DNA of 64,000 nucleotides. Source: Curtobacterium pusillum. Lineage in GTDB: Bacteria > Actinomycetota > Actinomycetes > Actinomycetales > Microbacteriaceae. Both the position numbers and the translations under genes were made by a program. The stretch's first letter is position 1; every line of letters starts with the position of its first letter. Below are positions 7,620-16,004 of this stretch, piece by piece. The stretch is from positions 363,261 through 427,260 of the forward strand of contig NZ_VDZH01000001.1 in the NCBI RefSeq assembly GCF_007673235.1, given 5' to 3'. The notes beneath the pieces are model-generated. The model had not been told where the DNA came from and made no database searches. It worked only from the letters and a program-made list of their open reading frames with translations.

Positions 7620-8366
7620 CTACGAACCGTTGCGGTGGGGCCAGCGACCGTCGGCGGTGAAGGACGGGTCGCGCTTCTTCCGCATGTAGTCCTGGAACGA
7701 GGTCGCCTGCTCGGCGCACCAGCCGACCTGCTTGCGGTGGAGCTCCTCGGCGGAGACACCGAGCTCCTCCGGGTACTTCGCGGCGATGGCCTGCGCGACA
7801 CGCCCGGCAGCGATGGCGTCTGCTCCGGCGTCGTGCGCGTCGTCGAGGGTGACGCCGTAGAGCTCCGACGCGGCCTCGAGCGTGCGCTTGCCCTTCCGGT
7901 AGGTGTCCAACGCCTTGTCGATCACGAGCGGGTCCACCACGTTGCCCACGACGGGGGAGGCGATGCCGTGGCGCTTGGCCTCTCTGTCGAGGACGGTGAG
8001 GTCGTACGGGGCGTTGTAGATCACGAGCGGGATGCCGCGGGCGAAGACGGCCTCGACCGCGGCGATGATCTCGGCGACGACCTCGCCCGCGGGGCGCCCC
8101 TCGGCCCGGGCCCGCTCCGTGGTGATGCCGTGCACGGCTGCGGCACCCTCGGGGATCTCGACGCCGGGGTCGGCGATCCAGGCGCCCTCGACGATCGAGC
8201 GGCCGGTCATGTCGATCAGGCCGACGTGCGCGGTGACGATGCGGGCGGTCTCGACGTCCACACCGGTGGTCTCGAGGTCGAAGACGCCGAGCGCGTGCCA
8301 CCACGGTCGGCCGGCGAGGTCCTGCGCCGGGGCGGGCGTGTCGAGCTGTGCTGTGGAGATCGTCAC
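7620..8366 (-). CDS. DEDDh 3'-5' exonuclease (DnaQ-like)
   Basis: A 248-residue exonuclease domain protein of the DnaQ/epsilon fold. Motif I is FDLETTGVD, with the metal-binding Asp and Glu. Motif II is VIYNAPYDLTVLDRE and motif III is HDAGADAIAAG, with the DEDDh histidine. It is likely a proofreading-type or single-strand 3'-5' exonuclease; it is not fused to a polymerase or UvrC domain. I place the start at the GTG at 8366, exactly 6 nt after a minus-strand -10 TAGCCT (8373-8378). A GTG at 8372 would add two residues but touch the -10. Convergent with rpmE2 across a large inverted repeat. Confidence 0.88.
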   Translation of the reverse strand: MTISTAQLDTPAPAQDLAGRPWWHALGVFDLETTGVDVETARIVTAHVGLIDMTGRSIVEGAWIADPGVEIPEGAAAVHGITTERARAEGRPAGEVVAEIIAAVEAVFARGIPLVIYNAPYDLTVLDREAKRHGIASPVVGNVVDPLVIDKALDTYRKGKRTLEAASELYGVTLDDAHDAGADAIAAGRVAQAIAAKYPEELGVSAEELHRKQVGWCAEQATSFQDYMRKKRDPSFTADGRWPHRNGS

Positions 8367-8372
8367 GGCCAC

Positions 8373-8378
8373 AGGCTA
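8373..8378 (-). promoter_or_regulatory. -10 hexamer of leaderless exonuclease promoter
   Basis: TAGCCT on the minus strand, 6 nt before the GTG start at 8366. Confidence 0.5.
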
Positions 8379-8409
8379 ACCGGACGCACCGACACGACCA
8401 CCGCGACCC

Positions 8410-8439
8410 GCCTGGCGGGGCCGAGCCGTGCCTCCAGGC
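8410..8439. repeat. Family A inverted repeat (degenerate copy)
   Basis: GCCTGGCGGGGC and GCCTCCAGGC form imperfect arms of the GGCCTGGAGGCGCGG family. It lies between treS and the exonuclease gene, both on the minus strand. Confidence 0.6.
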
Positions 8440-8485
8440 CGGTGCCCGCTGACACGCGCGGACGCGAGCCGACCGCGCGGACCGC

Positions 8486-10198
8486 CTACGCGACCGGTGC
8501 GCCGACGTGCAGCCAGTAGAACGACTGCGTGCCCATCGTCAACGTCACCGAACCGGACTCGTCGAACGAGGGGAACGTCCCGCCGCCGAACAGGTCGTAC
8601 AGCGGCCGCCCGGCGAACTCCGGCGCCGAGACCGTCACCGACGTCGGGTTCGTCGCGAACGAGAACACGCAGAGGACGTCCTCCGCCGAGGGGCCGAACT
8701 GTGCGCCGGAGCCCTCCCAGGAGCGGACGAACGCGAGGACCGAGTCGTTCGAGGTCTCCTGCACGTCGAGCGTCCCGAGGCCGAACACCGGGTGCGCCTT
8801 CCGCACGTGGATGACGTTGCGGACCCAGTGCAGCAGGGAGCGGGACTGGGCGAGCTGGGCCTCGACGTTGACCTGCGCGTAGTTGTACACGAGCGACTGC
8901 ACGACGGGCAGGTACAGCTTCCCCGGGTCGGCGGTGGAGAAGCCCGCGTTCCGGTCGGGCGTCCACTGCATCGGCGTGCGCGAGGAGTCCCGGTCGGGCA
9001 GCCAGATGTTGTCGCCCATGCCGATCTCGTCCCCGTAGTAGAGGAACGGCGACCCGGGCAGCGAGAAGAGCAGCGCGTGGATGAGTTCGAGCTCTGCGCG
9101 CGAGTTGTCGAGCAGGGGAGCGAGCCGTCGGCGGATGCCGATGTTCGAGCGCATCCGGGGGTCGTAGCCGTACCAGCCGTACATCGCCTGCCGGTACTCC
9201 TCGCTCACCATCTCGAGCGTGAGCTCGTCGTGGTTGCGGAGGAACACGCCCCAGGCCGCACTGGAGGGCACGTCGAGGGTCTCTGACAGGATCGCTTTGA
9301 GCTCGGCGGCGTGCTGTGCGCGGAGCGAGTAGAAGATGCGCGGCATCACCGGGAAGTCGAACGCCATGTGGCACTCGGGCTCCTCGTCGGTGCCGAAGAA
9401 CGCCGCCGTCTCACGGGGCCACTGGTTCGCCTCGGCGAGCAGGACACGCCCGGGGTACTCGTCGTCGACCATCGCCCGGAGCTTCTTGATGAACTCGTGG
9501 GTCTCCGGTTCGCCCTCGCCGTTGCCCTCCTCGGACTCGAACAGGTACGGGATCGCGTCGAGCCGGAGCCCGTCCACGCCGAGGTCGAGCCAGTGCCGCA
9601 CGACGTCGTACACGGCCTCCACCACGGCCGGGTTCTCGAAGTTCAGGTCGGGCTGGTGCGAGAAGAACCGGTGGAAGAAGAACTGTCGGCGGACCGGGTC
9701 GAAGGTCCAGTTCGACTCCTCGGTGTCGACGAAGATGATGCGGATGTTCTCGTAGTCGGTGTCCGTGTCGCGCCACACGTAGAAGTCGCCGTAGGGGCCG
9801 TCCGGGTCCTCGCGCGACTGCTGGAACCACTCGTGCTGGTCGCTGGTGTGGTTGATCACCATGTCGATGACGATGCGCATGTTCCGCTCGTGTGACTTCG
9901 TCACGAGTTCCCGGAAGTCGTCGAGGGTGCCGAACTCCGGCAGGATCGCCTTGTAGTCGGCGATGTCGTAGCCGCCGTCGCGCATCGGCGACTTGAAGAA
10001 CGGCGGGAGCCACAGGGCGTCGACACCGAGCCACTGCAGGTAGTCGAGCTTGCCGATGACCCCCTGGATGTCACCGATCCCGTCGCCGTTCGAGTCGACG
10101 AACGAGCGGATCATGCACTCGTAGAAGACCGAGCGCTTGTACCACTGCGGGTCCAGGGTCAGGCCGGGGAGCTGGATCGGGGCGGTGAACGTCACCAT
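8486..10198 (-). CDS. treS: Trehalose synthase (maltose alpha-D-glucosyltransferase, GH13)
   Basis: Interconverts maltose and trehalose. The 570-residue product starts with WYKRSVFYECMIRSFVDSN, the standard TreS opening. It carries the four GH13 regions in order: DMVINHTSDQHEWFQ, DGLRLDAIPYLFE with the nucleophile Asp, LLAEANQWP with the acid Glu, and FLRNHDELTLEMV. A C-terminal beta-sandwich follows. There is no fused maltokinase, and no pep2, glgB or glgE is adjacent. With glgC/glgA 3 kb away it could still feed a trehalose-to-glycogen route. A minus-strand -10 TAGCGT (10203-10208) is 4 nt from the ATG at 10198 and 7 nt from the next codon, GTG at 10195, so 10195 is a credible alternative start. 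Confidence 0.94.
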   Translation of the reverse strand: MVTFTAPIQLPGLTLDPQWYKRSVFYECMIRSFVDSNGDGIGDIQGVIGKLDYLQWLGVDALWLPPFFKSPMRDGGYDIADYKAILPEFGTLDDFRELVTKSHERNMRIVIDMVINHTSDQHEWFQQSREDPDGPYGDFYVWRDTDTDYENIRIIFVDTEESNWTFDPVRRQFFFHRFFSHQPDLNFENPAVVEAVYDVVRHWLDLGVDGLRLDAIPYLFESEEGNGEGEPETHEFIKKLRAMVDDEYPGRVLLAEANQWPRETAAFFGTDEEPECHMAFDFPVMPRIFYSLRAQHAAELKAILSETLDVPSSAAWGVFLRNHDELTLEMVSEEYRQAMYGWYGYDPRMRSNIGIRRRLAPLLDNSRAELELIHALLFSLPGSPFLYYGDEIGMGDNIWLPDRDSSRTPMQWTPDRNAGFSTADPGKLYLPVVQSLVYNYAQVNVEAQLAQSRSLLHWVRNVIHVRKAHPVFGLGTLDVQETSNDSVLAFVRSWEGSGAQFGPSAEDVLCVFSFATNPTSVTVSAPEFAGRPLYDLFGGGTFPSFDESGSVTLTMGTQSFYWLHVGAPVA

Positions 10199-10249
10199 GG
10201 ACACGCTAGGCCGCCGCCGGTCCGGTTGTCCGCAGAAAGCGCGGACAGC

Positions 10250-10303
10250 GTCGGCCCGGCGGGCGGCGAGAGGCGTCGGCCCGGCGGGCGGAGTCGGCCC
10301 GGC
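10250..10303. repeat. Direct repeats upstream of treS
   Basis: GTCGGCCCGGCGGGCGG occurs at 10250-10266 and 10275-10291, with a partial third copy at 10293-10303. A short family A half-element (CCTGGAGGCGCGGC) follows immediately. This is the divergent intergenic region between treS and the hydrolase gene. Confidence 0.7.
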
Positions 10304-10396
10304 CTGGAGGCGCGGCTCGCCTCCCACAGGCACGTCCCGCCTGCGAGTTGTCCAGGTTTCGTCGTGGGGTGACGCGGGCGCACCGGCGTGCGTTCG

Positions 10397-10402
10397 TAGA
10401 CT
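10397..10402 (+). promoter_or_regulatory. -10 hexamer of hydrolase/glycosyltransferase operon
   Basis: TAGACT, 7 nt before the ATG at 10410; probable leaderless start. Confidence 0.55.
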
Positions 10403-10409
10403 GGCCGGG

Positions 10410-11354
10410 ATGCAACCACCCGTGCTCTCCCCGTACCAGTCGCTGATGGCCGCCACCCCGGTCGTGCACCGCTCCGTGCAGGTCGACGGCCGCACCACGC
10501 ACTACTGGGAGTACGGCCCTGCCGACGCGGAGCAGACCGTGCTCGCCGTGCACGGTTTCCGGGGGGACCACCACGGGCTCGAGACCATCGCCGCGCACCT
10601 GGTCGGCGTCCGGGTGATCGTGCCGGACCTGCCCGGGTTCGGGATCTCCGACCCGCTCCCGGAGTCCGACATCGACGCGTACGTCGCCTGGCTGACCGGG
10701 TTCCACCGGGCCCTCGGGCTGCGCTGCGATGTGGTCGTGCTGGGACACTCGTTCGGCTCGATCGTCGTGTCGGCCACGGTGGCCGCTGGTCTCGAGACCC
10801 GCCTGCTCGTCCTGGTGAACCCGATCGCGGCGCCCGCGCTGCAAGGACCGCGGGCGGTCGGCACGGGTATCGCGATCGGCTACTACCGCGCGGGTGCGGT
10901 GCTTCCCAAGGCCCTCGGCCTCGGGCTGCTCCGGAACCCGGCGATCGTCCGGGTGATGAGCATCGCGATGCTGAAGTCGCACGATCGCGACCTCCGCCGG
11001 TGGGTGCACGACCAGCACGACCGCTACTTCTCGGCGTTCGCGAACCGCACGAGCGTGCTCGAGGCGTTCCGGACCTCGGTCACGCACGACGTGTCGGAGT
11101 ACGCGGACCGCATCGACGTCCCCGTGCTCATGATCGCGGCGGAGCGCGACGACATCACGGCGGTGCCGGAGCAGCAGGCGCTGGCCGGACGCCTCCGCGA
11201 TGCCGAACTGGTCGTGATCCCGCAGGTGGGGCACCTCGTGCACTACGAGACGCCGGACGTCGCCGCCGCCGCGGTCCTGCGCCGGATGGCGGACACACCG
11301 GCCGGGCGAGCGAAGAAGGCGAAGCCCGGCAAGGCCTCCGGAGCTGCCTCGTGA
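10410..11354 (+). CDS. Alpha/beta-fold hydrolase
   Basis: A 314-residue alpha/beta hydrolase with a recognisable catalytic triad. The nucleophile elbow is VLGHSFGSIV (Ser). The Asp is probably in IAAERDDITAVPE, and the His is in VGHLVHYETPDV. The oxyanion segment AVHGFRGDHHG lies near residue 47. A variable lid region covers about residues 145-215. The basic tail (GRAKKAKPGK) is probably disordered. Substrate is unknown. It shares a 4-bp GTGA overlap with the following glycosyltransferase gene, so the two may act on the same envelope lipid or polysaccharide; this is inference. A longer start at 10137 would overlap the treS promoter and is rejected. Confidence 0.82.
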   Translation: MQPPVLSPYQSLMAATPVVHRSVQVDGRTTHYWEYGPADAEQTVLAVHGFRGDHHGLETIAAHLVGVRVIVPDLPGFGISDPLPESDIDAYVAWLTGFHRALGLRCDVVVLGHSFGSIVVSATVAAGLETRLLVLVNPIAAPALQGPRAVGTGIAIGYYRAGAVLPKALGLGLLRNPAIVRVMSIAMLKSHDRDLRRWVHDQHDRYFSAFANRTSVLEAFRTSVTHDVSEYADRIDVPVLMIAAERDDITAVPEQQALAGRLRDAELVVIPQVGHLVHYETPDVAAAAVLRRMADTPAGRAKKAKPGKASGAAS

Positions 11355-12433
11355 CGCGCCTGCGCATCGGCCTCGACTGCCGGTACGTCCGCATCGGACG
11401 GCACGACGGCATCAGCCGCTTCACCGCCGGCGTGGTCGCCAACCTGCCGGACCGGCACGACTACACGCTGCTGGTGAACGACGAACGGCAGCTCGAGTCC
11501 CTGCCCGGGGGACTCCCGTGGGAACTCCTCCCCGCACCGACCGACGCCGGGGAGCCCCTCGTCGCGCGGAAGGTCAACCGGCTCGGCCTCGACGCGGTGT
11601 TCTCGCCGATGCAGACCATGGGCTCCCGCGGCCGTGACTACGCCCTCGTGCTCACGCTGCACGACCTGATCTACTACCGGAACCGCACACCCCCGCGGGA
11701 GTTCTCGTGGCCGATCCGCCTCGGCTGGCGAGCGTTCCACCTGAGCTGGGCGCCGCAGCGGTTCCTGCTGAACGGTGCGGACGGAGTCGTCACCGTGTCG
11801 GAGACGACCGCCGGGCTGATCGAGGCCCACCGCCTGACGAAGCGTCCCGTCACCGTGGCGTACAACGCCGCCGACCCCGCTGCACCACGGCCGGCGGGCG
11901 GCGCTCGCGAGAAGACCCTCGTCTACATGGGGTCCTTCATGCCGTACAAGAACGTCGAGACCCTGGCCGCCGCGCTCCCGCTGCTCGGCGCCGACTGGGT
12001 CCTGCACTGCATGTCCCGGGTCTCCGACGCCGACCGTGCGCGGTTGGGCGGACTCGCGCCCGCCGGTGCGATCGTGTTCCACGACGGCGCCTCCGACGAC
12101 GAGTACCTGTCCGTGCTGCGATCGGCGACCGCGCTGGCGACGGCCTCGTACGACGAAGGCTTCGGCATCCCGCTGGTCGAGGCGATGGGCGTCGGCACGC
12201 CGGTCGTCGTCAGCGACGTCCCGATCTTCCGCGAGATCGGCGGGGACGCCGCGGAGTACTTCGACCCGTCGTCACCGTCAGCAGTCGCCGCTGCCGTGCG
12301 ACGGCTCGAGGACCGGTGGGACACCGCTTCGCAGGCCTCCATCGCACGGGCCGCTCGGTTCCGGTGGGACGAGTCCGCCGAGCAGGTCGTGCGGGCGGTC
12401 GAGCGGGCGGTCGCGGACCGTGCGGGGCGCTGA
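11351..12433 (+). CDS. GT4-family glycosyltransferase
   Basis: A 360-residue retaining glycosyltransferase with GT-B fold. It opens with TRLRIGLDCRYVRIGRHDGI, whose Gly-rich loop follows the first strand. The linker region has YMGSFMPYKNVETLAAAL, the family's YxGxxxPxKN motif. The donor-binding motif is DEGFGIPLVEAMGVGTPVVVSD, containing the E-x7-E pair. It resembles mannosyl- and rhamnosyltransferases of the GT4 family, but the donor cannot be decided. The GTG start overlaps the hydrolase stop (GTGA), so the two genes are coupled. Convergent with a membrane-anchored protein gene across a 327-bp repeat-rich gap. Confidence 0.86.
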   Translation: MTRLRIGLDCRYVRIGRHDGISRFTAGVVANLPDRHDYTLLVNDERQLESLPGGLPWELLPAPTDAGEPLVARKVNRLGLDAVFSPMQTMGSRGRDYALVLTLHDLIYYRNRTPPREFSWPIRLGWRAFHLSWAPQRFLLNGADGVVTVSETTAGLIEAHRLTKRPVTVAYNAADPAAPRPAGGAREKTLVYMGSFMPYKNVETLAAALPLLGADWVLHCMSRVSDADRARLGGLAPAGAIVFHDGASDDEYLSVLRSATALATASYDEGFGIPLVEAMGVGTPVVVSDVPIFREIGGDAAEYFDPSSPSAVAAAVRRLEDRWDTASQASIARAARFRWDESAEQVVRAVERAVADRAGR

Positions 12434-12501
12434 CATCCCCTGACGTCGTCTGGGGGCTGACGACGCCGGTGCGCTGACGACGCTGGCAGCAACGTCTCTC
12501 T

Positions 12502-12715
12502 CGCGAAAGCGACTCCCTGTCCGCCGCGCGCTCGGGTCGGGCACGCCAGAGCGACAGACTGCCGCGGGAGTACGGCGCCAGACTGTCGCTTCGAGTTCAG
12601 CATCGTGATGAGTGCTTCGTGCCGCGAAAGCGACTCCGTACCGTCACGGGCTCGAGACTGGTCCGTCAGAGCGACAGACTGCCGCGGGAGTACGGCGCCA
12701 GACTGTCGCTTTCGC
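12502..12715. repeat. 120-bp imperfect tandem duplication with identical 45-bp core
   Basis: The 327-bp gap 12434-12760 holds no gene. It contains two copies of a roughly 120-bp unit, beginning near 12502 and 12622 with CGCGAAAGCGACTCC. Each ends in a 45-bp segment (12547-12591 and 12667-12711) that is identical in both and starts CAGAGCGACAGACTGCCGCG. Each core is itself a partial inverted repeat (AGCGACAG...CTGTCGCT). The first 15 bp also pair with the far right end (GTCGCTTTCGCG), so the whole block can fold. It lies between convergent genes. Confidence 0.85.
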
Positions 12716-12760
12716 GGAAGGGTCGGGCCGAAGACCGCGGCCGACACGGCCCGGCCACCG

Positions 12761-13507
12761 TCAGGGCAGCGCTGACTCCACCGTCGCACCGGGGAACACC
12801 GCGCGCGTCTCCTGCGTGGCCTTCGCCACGATGGCGCCGAGCGCGTTCCCGGTGCCCGTCGTCACCACCGTGATCGTCTGCTCCGCGGGCTCGTCCGACG
12901 GTCCGGCGTCCCCCCAGGCGCAGCGGACGGTCTGGACCCCGCCGATCGCCGCCAGCTGCCGTGCCAACTCCAGGCGCTTGTCGGTGACCGCAGCGTCCGC
13001 GGAGACCCCGACCTGCACCTCGCCGAGGTCGGCGATCGCGAACACGCGCACTCCGTTGCCGCTGACGTCGTCGGCCGCGGCGGCGAGGGCATCGACGGCC
13101 GCGGTCTGCTCGGCCTCGGGCAGGGTGGGCGACACCGTGACGGTGCTCTCGACGTCGTAGCTCGCGAACGAGGTCTTCTTCGGCTCCTCGTCGGTGACGC
13201 GCTGGACCCCACTGACGTCGCGCGCTGCACTGTCGAAGCGGTCGAGAGCGGCGTCCGGCCGGGGGAAGACCCCGCCGACGCCGTTCTGGACGCTGCCGAT
13301 GATCGTGATCAGCACCACGGCGAGCACCCCGGCAGCGATGACCACACCGACGCCGACGAGGGCACTGCGGCGCACACGCTGCCGAGGGGTCCGGACCGCC
13401 ATCGACGCGGTGCCGTGGCCGAACGCGCGGTCGAGGTCGTCGTCATCGTCGGTGGCGTCGGACTGCGGCCATCCCGGACGCACACCGCCTGGTCCGTCGG
13501 ACGTCAT
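12761..13507 (-). CDS. Membrane-anchored hypothetical protein
   Basis: A 248-residue protein of unknown function. The N-terminal 35 residues are cytosolic and acidic, with a run of five Asp. One membrane helix lies at about residues 47-71 (ALVGVGVVIAAGVLAVVLIT). The remaining 175 residues are predicted outside the cell. The external part has two similar-looking alpha/beta halves rich in Ala, Val and Asp (DVESTVTVSPTLPEAEQTAA and TITVVTTGTGNALGAIV). The ATG at 13507 is preceded by GAGGGGG. A start at 13543 adds residues with no ribosome site. A -10 candidate TAGGCT lies upstream near 13547. No motif identifies a ligand or enzyme activity. Confidence 0.75.
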   Translation of the reverse strand: MTSDGPGGVRPGWPQSDATDDDDDLDRAFGHGTASMAVRTPRQRVRRSALVGVGVVIAAGVLAVVLITIIGSVQNGVGGVFPRPDAALDRFDSAARDVSGVQRVTDEEPKKTSFASYDVESTVTVSPTLPEAEQTAAVDALAAAADDVSGNGVRVFAIADLGEVQVGVSADAAVTDKRLELARQLAAIGGVQTVRCAWGDAGPSDEPAEQTITVVTTGTGNALGAIVAKATQETRAVFPGATVESALP

Positions 13508-13602
13508 GTCGGCCCCCTCACGCGCTCGGGTCTGCGAGTGCATCGGAGCCTAGTACGCCGGGTCCGACAGCGGTGTCGACCCTGCGGACCGGGCCGAGAC
13601 GG

Positions 13603-14241
13603 CTACCCCCGGCGCTCGAGCGGGTTCTGGTACTCGAACGTGTACCGGCCGGGCCCGTCGGACACCCCGTCGATGGGATCGTCGAACCGGACGAGCTCGG
13701 CGTGGAACCGCTCGGGGTCCCACCGGAACGAGTGCACGGAGCCGTTGCGGATCGGCGTGCCGTGCCGGTCGACGGTGCCCGGGGCGGCGGCGTTCACGAC
13801 GCTGCGGATGACGGCGCCGTGGGTCGCGACGACCACGCTGCCGGCGTCGTACCGCACGGCGATCTCGCCGAGGGTCTCGGTGACCCGGGCGAGCAGGGCG
13901 CTCCGCGACTCGCGGCCGGGGACGTCGTCGTGCGGGTAGCGGGCCAGGACCTCGTCGTTGGTCAGGCCCTCGGCCTCGCCGTACGAGCGCTCCGCCAGGC
14001 CCGGGTGGGCGACGGGTGCCGCGAGGCCGAGGTGCTCGGCGATGATCGACCCGGTCTCGAACGCACGTGACAGCGGTGACGCGACGACGGCGTCGAACGA
14101 GCGTCGGTCGAGCAGCGCCGCGGTCGAGGCCGCCTGCCGCCGTCCGGTGTCGTTGAGCGGGATGTCCGTGGAGCCCTGGATGCGCCGTTCGGCGTTCCAG
14201 TCGGTCTCGCCGTGCCGGACCAGGTAGAGGAGCGTCGTCAC
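13603..14241 (-). CDS. Histidine phosphatase family protein
   Basis: A 212-residue phosphoglycerate-mutase-like phosphatase. The catalytic motif is LVRHGETDWN at about residues 7-16, with the phospho-accepting His. The second catalytic His is in VVVATHGAVIRSVVNAA. Asp and Glu residues in SPLSRAFET and GLAERSYGEAEG complete the pocket. Substrate may be a sugar phosphate or nucleotide precursor; it is not decided by sequence. The GTG start overlaps the TGA of the upstream sirtuin gene (GTGA), so the two form a coupled minus-strand operon. The C-terminus (PGRYTFEYQNPLERRG) is unusual for the family but is in frame. Confidence 0.86.
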   Translation of the reverse strand: MTTLLYLVRHGETDWNAERRIQGSTDIPLNDTGRRQAASTAALLDRRSFDAVVASPLSRAFETGSIIAEHLGLAAPVAHPGLAERSYGEAEGLTNDEVLARYPHDDVPGRESRSALLARVTETLGEIAVRYDAGSVVVATHGAVIRSVVNAAAPGTVDRHGTPIRNGSVHSFRWDPERFHAELVRFDDPIDGVSDGPGRYTFEYQNPLERRG

Positions 14242-15107
14242 CGCTCGATCATCGCAGACGGGTCGAGACGCGCCGCCAGGGCCTCGAGCGTCTCGGTCGT
14301 GCCGGCGTCGAGCTTCACGGCGGCACGGCGGTCGCTGCGGGTCTCGCCGCGGTTGATGATGACCACTGGGTGCTTGCGGCGCGCGGCGTGGTCGACGAGC
14401 CGGACGCCGGAGTTCACGGTGAGCGAGGAGCCGACGACGACGAGCGCCTCGGCCTCGGCGACGATGGACACCGCCTCGCGGAACTTCTCGGCCGGCACGA
14501 ACTCGCCGAAGAACACCACGTCCGGCTTGAGGACGCCGCCGCACACCGAGCAGTCGGGCACCCGGAAGCGTTCGACGTCGGTGATCTCGACGTCGCCGTC
14601 CGGTTGCAGCTGGACCGAGCCTGGCTCGTCGATCCACGGGTTGAGCGAGTCGAGCACGGCGGCGAGGTCGGCTCGGGAGAACACCTGCCCGCACGTCAGG
14701 CAGACGGCGCGGTCCATCGACCCGTGGATCTCGACGACCCGGCGCGACCCGGAGCGCAGGTGCAGCCCGTCGACGTTCTGCGTGATGACCCCGGTGACGA
14801 TGCCGTCGCGTTCGAGGGCGGCGAGCGCGCGGTGACCGGCGTTCGGGCGGGCGGCGGCGAACGTCCGCCAGCCGAGGTGCGAACCGGCCCAGTAGCGCTG
14901 GCGCTTCGCGGGGTCGGCGCGGAACTCCTGGAAGGTCATCGGCTTCCGGACCACCCGCCCCTCGCCGCGGTAGTCGGGGATGCCGGAGTCGGTGCTGAGC
15001 CCCGCGCCGGACAGCACGGCGATGCGCTTGCCGGCGAGCAGCTCGACGGCGCGGTCGAGCTCGACCGCGCCGGAGGAAGCGGGGCTGGTCGGTTCGCTCG
15101 TGGCCAT
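14238..15107 (-). CDS. SIR2 family NAD-dependent protein deacetylase
   Basis: Sirtuin of 289 residues that would remove acyl groups from lysines using NAD. The NAD-binding motif is SGAGLSTDSGIPDYRGEG near residue 35. TQNVDGLHLRSGS carries the catalytic loop, and VVEIHGSMD carries the active-site His. The structural zinc site is CLTC...CSVCGG, followed by KPDVVFFGEFVP and VVGSSLTV. ATG at 15107 sits exactly 7 nt after a minus-strand -10 TACCGT, supporting a leaderless message. GTG at 15116 would add three residues but lies on the -10. First gene of an operon with the histidine phosphatase. Divergent from the TrmH gene through overlapping -10 elements. Confidence 0.9.
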   Translation of the reverse strand: MATSEPTSPASSGAVELDRAVELLAGKRIAVLSGAGLSTDSGIPDYRGEGRVVRKPMTFQEFRADPAKRQRYWAGSHLGWRTFAAARPNAGHRALAALERDGIVTGVITQNVDGLHLRSGSRRVVEIHGSMDRAVCLTCGQVFSRADLAAVLDSLNPWIDEPGSVQLQPDGDVEITDVERFRVPDCSVCGGVLKPDVVFFGEFVPAEKFREAVSIVAEAEALVVVGSSLTVNSGVRLVDHAARRKHPVVIINRGETRSDRRAAVKLDAGTTETLEALAARLDPSAMIER

Positions 15108-15114
15108 CGTGTTC

Positions 15115-15124
15115 ACGGTACCCT
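15115..15124. promoter_or_regulatory. Overlapping bidirectional -10 elements (sirtuin/trmH)
   Basis: ACGGTACCCT holds a minus-strand TACCGT (15115-15120) for the sirtuin gene and a plus-strand TACCCT (15119-15124) for the methylase gene. They share the TA at 15119-15120. Only one RNA polymerase can open this DNA at a time, so the two units should compete. Confidence 0.5.
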
Positions 15125-15179
15125 CAACAGCCGACCGTCCCGGTCACTTCCCCACACGCACCACACCGAAACGAGCCCC

Positions 15180-16004
15180 GTGCACGCCGTCCGCATCGAC
15201 TCCCTCGACGACCCCCGCCTCGACGACTTCGCCCGGTTGACGGACGTCGCACTGCGCCGGGTCTCCGAGGTCGAGGGCGGCCTGTACATCGCCGAGTCCA
15301 ACACCGTCATCGAGCGGGCTGTCCGAGCCGGCCACGTGCCCCGCAGCATCCTCGTGCAGGAGAAGTGGCTCGACAGCGTGCTGCCGCTCGTCGCCGACCA
15401 CGACGGCCCGGTGTTCGTCGGCCCGGACGCCCTGCTCGAGGAGCTCACCGGCTTCCGCATGCACCGCGGTGCCCTTGCCGCGATGCAGCGTCCCGTGCTG
15501 CCGGAGGTCGCCGACGTCGTGCGGGACGCGAAGCTCGTCGTCGTCCTCGAGGACATCGTCGACCACACCAACGTCGGCGCCGTCTTCCGGAGCGTCGCCG
15601 GGCTCGGTGCCGACGCCGTGCTCGTCAGCCCCCGCTGCGCCGACCCCCTGTACCGCCGGAGCGTCCGGGTCAGCATGGGCACCGTCCTGCAGGTCCCGTG
15701 GACGCGCATCGGCGAGTGGCCGGCTGCCGGCGAGGAGCTCCGCGCGCAGGGCTTCCACCTCGCCGCGATGGCGCTCACGGACCGCTCCGTCGACCTGGAC
15801 GCGTTCGTCGCGGACGTCCCCGAGAAGGTCGCGCTGGTGATGGGCACCGAGGGTCAGGGGTTGACCGACGCGGCCGTCGCGTCCGCCGACACGACGGTCC
15901 GCATCCCGATGTCGCACGGCGTCGACTCGCTCAACGTCGCCGCGGCGAGCGCCGTGGGTCTGTGGGCGGTCGCGCACGCGCAACGGTCGCGGTCAGTCGA
16001 CTGA
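15180..16004 (+). CDS. TrmH/SpoU-family RNA 2'-O-methyltransferase
   Basis: A 274-residue SPOUT methylase acting on rRNA or tRNA ribose. An N-terminal substrate-binding domain (GGLYIAESNTVIERAVRAGH) is followed by the SPOUT motifs. Motif 1 is HTNVGAVFRSVAGLGADAV, with the catalytic Arg. Motif 2 is KVALVMGTEGQGLTDAAV, and motif 3 is IPMSHGVDSLNVAAASAVGL. The target nucleotide is unknown. The GTG at 15180 follows a leader of about 50 nt from TACCCT; no strong ribosome site is visible. Its last 12 bases overlap the 3' end of the convergent amidase gene. Confidence 0.88.
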   Translation: MHAVRIDSLDDPRLDDFARLTDVALRRVSEVEGGLYIAESNTVIERAVRAGHVPRSILVQEKWLDSVLPLVADHDGPVFVGPDALLEELTGFRMHRGALAAMQRPVLPEVADVVRDAKLVVVLEDIVDHTNVGAVFRSVAGLGADAVLVSPRCADPLYRRSVRVSMGTVLQVPWTRIGEWPAAGEELRAQGFHLAAMALTDRSVDLDAFVADVPEKVALVMGTEGQGLTDAAVASADTTVRIPMSHGVDSLNVAAASAVGLWAVAHAQRSRSVD

